Notes under the pieces: model-generated
What the model was told of the DNA's origin: nothing
What the model saw: the letters and a program-made list of their open reading frames with translations, nothing else
Databases searched by the model: none
Part shown: positions 62,341 through 64,000 of the stretch, one piece after another
Layout of the letters: each line of letters starts with the position of its first letter
Numbering within the stretch: position 1 is the stretch's first letter
Assembly (NCBI RefSeq): GCF_016086655.4
Contig: NC_052138.2
Location: 4,092,001 to 4,156,000 of the forward strand
Direction: 5' to 3'
DNA: 64,000 nt
Source: Lepeophtheirus salmonis
Lineage: Eukaryota > Arthropoda > Copepoda > Siphonostomatoida > Caligidae
Program-made: the position numbers and the translations under genes

Positions 62341-62348
62341 ATAAAAAA

Positions 62349-63180
62349 TATAGGTACTTGCTCTTAATAAATCATATAATTTTTCATGTAGGAAATGATA
62401 TGACTAGGGATGTGAAAATTGTCGAAATTTTCGTGATCTAAGAGAAGGGAATCCTTGAGTGTACATGACAGTGTGATTATCCAGAACCAGCATGGACCTC
62501 AGCCAACTAGATGGGATAGTTCGGGTAAAGTAGTAGAAGTTGGATGGCACGATCAATATAAAAAGATTATTCTCGACGCTTGACTAAAAGGAACAGGCGT
62601 TTTCTGTAGAAACTTGCCAGGATGGAAGCATGGGATATTTACATTTATAAAAAAAAATGACATTTTTATTGTCTTAAAATATCACGGAAGGGGAAATTAT
62701 ATAACGTTAACTGGGAGCCTTACAGGTTATTTAATTTAGAGTAAATCCTGAAGTTGTGTTCTGTTTTAAAAGAGGCTTCATGTGGAGGGTTTATTTACAT
62801 AATTATATACTTTACTGTTAGTAAGCATATTAATTAATGACGGGTAATATATAATTATAAATCTCTTTTAGCACATAATCACCTTGGAATATATTGTTTC
62901 TTCAAGAGGATTTTTATTCAAAAAGTACCTCTTGCCTAGTCCTGTACTGGTCTAAAAATGATTCAAGATTTGTGTTATTCTGGGCCAGTAAAAAAATATG
63001 ACTAGCTCTGTTGGCTTTTTACAACCGCTGATCATTGCATAATAATCCATTGGAGACGCTCAAATTGCACTTAAATTCGCCAAAATTGATCTTGATAATA
63101 AAAGAATGAGAAATGGATAAATTTTATTTGAAATACGATATCACCAGATTTCAAATAAAGATTCTAAACTATAGCGACAA
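62349..63180. other. Intergenic, nothing recognised
   Basis: Mixed-composition DNA; 62,440-62,640 is less AT-rich but has no readable frame. Confidence 0.35.
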
Positions 63181-63189
63181 TTCTTGGGT

Positions 63190-63710
63190 ATCATAACTCA
63201 TTCAACAAATTTACTTTTAACTTAACTAGTTCATTATTTAAACAGCATTATTTTAACTATAGATTAACTAATAATTTTTTTATTTTTCAAAATTAACTTT
63301 TATCTGAACTAGTTGATTTTTTATACTGCATTATCTCGACTTTAACTTAACTTGATAAAGTTTAAGTTTAAGTGAAAATCTGCAAACACATTGTTGATTG
63401 TTTCATTACACATTTAGTCTTCTCCGGTAGTTATCATACGAAGCAAACTTCCCTTGCCTAGCTGTTTCGCTTCAAAACAGAAGTTGTATGAGGTTGAATC
63501 TGTATTTTTTTCTTGGTCGTTCAATTGGAAGTGGAGAAAATCCCAGACATAAATAGTTATTTTTTAACATCGAAATGGACTCAAAATTAACTTTAACATA
63601 ATTAGTTAATTTTTATGGAAATCGAAATTAACTTTAACTCAACTAGCTATTAAAAGATAAAATAATAATTAACTTTAACTTAACTAGTAAATAGATAAGT
63701 TAATTTACCC
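63190..63710 (+). repeat. Irregular TTAACTTAACTAGTT-type tandem repeat
   Basis: Variants of TTTAACTTAACTAGTT recur at least eight times (for example near 63,213, 63,258, 63,298, 63,340, 63,583, 63,622, 63,670) with irregular spacing, broken by a unique segment at 63,380-63,540. Function unknown; it lies just upstream of a BTB gene. Confidence 0.5.
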
Positions 63711-63866
63711 GTTACTGCTATTAATATGCTCAAATAATGTAAAAAAATAAATTGGGATTTTCTTCTTTTCTTCATTTTTCTTCAAGATTGTTTTATGTTG
63801 ACCCACCACATATTTCATAGATGTTATATAAAAACGCATTTATTCATTATTCCAGGAATCTGAAGA

Positions 63867-64000
63867 ATGAAGAGGATAAGATTAGAATCTGTCACCGAAT
63901 CAAGTGTCTTAAGTCGGAATGGATATATATTTGAATCTAAAACCTGCTCCGACGTTTCTTTCCTGGTTGGAGGAGATAAGGAAGAATTTCCTGAGATAAT
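63867..64000 (+). CDS. BTB/POZ-domain protein, first coding exon (cut by window end)
   Basis: After an acceptor-like ATTATTCCAG (ending at 63,855) an ATG at 63,867 opens a frame that runs to the window edge: about 44 residues including ESKTCSDVSFLVGGDKEEFP. The SDVSFLVGG block followed by a short loop is the typical start of a BTB domain (SDVxFxVG), which mediates dimerisation and often cullin-3 binding. The BTB family member cannot be named from this fragment, and the rest of the gene is outside the window. Confidence 0.7.
   Translation, partial: MKRIRLESVTESSVLSRNGYIFESKTCSDVSFLVGGDKEEFPEI

Overview
The window looks like nuclear DNA of an arthropod, most likely a crustacean such as a caligid copepod (for example a Lepeophtheirus-like salmon louse). 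This is inferred from the gene content (metazoan housekeeping genes split by GT-AG introns, several only 59-100 bp long), strong A+T richness, and the abundance of Tc1/mariner, hAT and Bel/Pao remnants. No bacterial-type gene structure is present. All exon joins were made by eye from splice sites, reading phase and protein resemblance, so single-base errors at junctions are possible.

Layout. 1-15,814 is one tandem array of a ~1.11-kb satellite (14 full copies plus a 238-bp fragment), which enters from outside the window and stops abruptly next to a decayed Bel/Pao retrotransposon (15.9-17.0 kb). 18.6-26.8 kb (minus) is an eight-exon poly(A) polymerase gene; two of its introns carry copies of the same Tc1/mariner-like repeat. 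27-32 kb is intergenic DNA full of dispersed repeats. 32.1-36.2 kb (minus) holds two closely spaced genes in the same direction: a TRBP/Loquacious-type dsRNA-binding protein and, 0.2 kb downstream, a short RNA polymerase I subunit (RPA34/POLR1G-like). 37.7 kb (plus) is Elongin C. 42.3-42.7 kb (minus) is RPB11. 44.2-50.1 kb (minus) is a 13-exon HSDL2-like dehydrogenase carrying three SCP2 sterol-binding domains instead of the usual one. From 50 kb on there are mostly mobile-element remains: a mariner pseudogene at 51.3-51.9 kb, a mariner split by a hAT element at 57.7-60.5 kb, a hAT-type MITE at 62.1 kb. The first exon of a BTB-domain gene starts at 63.87 kb and runs off the edge.

The genes share no pathway, but most act in RNA synthesis or RNA handling (mRNA polyadenylation, Pol I and Pol II subunits, small-RNA loading, elongin/ubiquitin ligase). 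The most interesting observations are: a satellite monomer that contains a diverged MITE whose relatives lie elsewhere in the window; the triplicated SCP2 domain of HSDL2; two nested transposon insertions with readable 8-bp target duplications; an operon-like TRBP-POLR1G arrangement with a splice-acceptor-like signal between the genes; and single-base frameshifts in two otherwise intact genes, which are either assembly errors or real.
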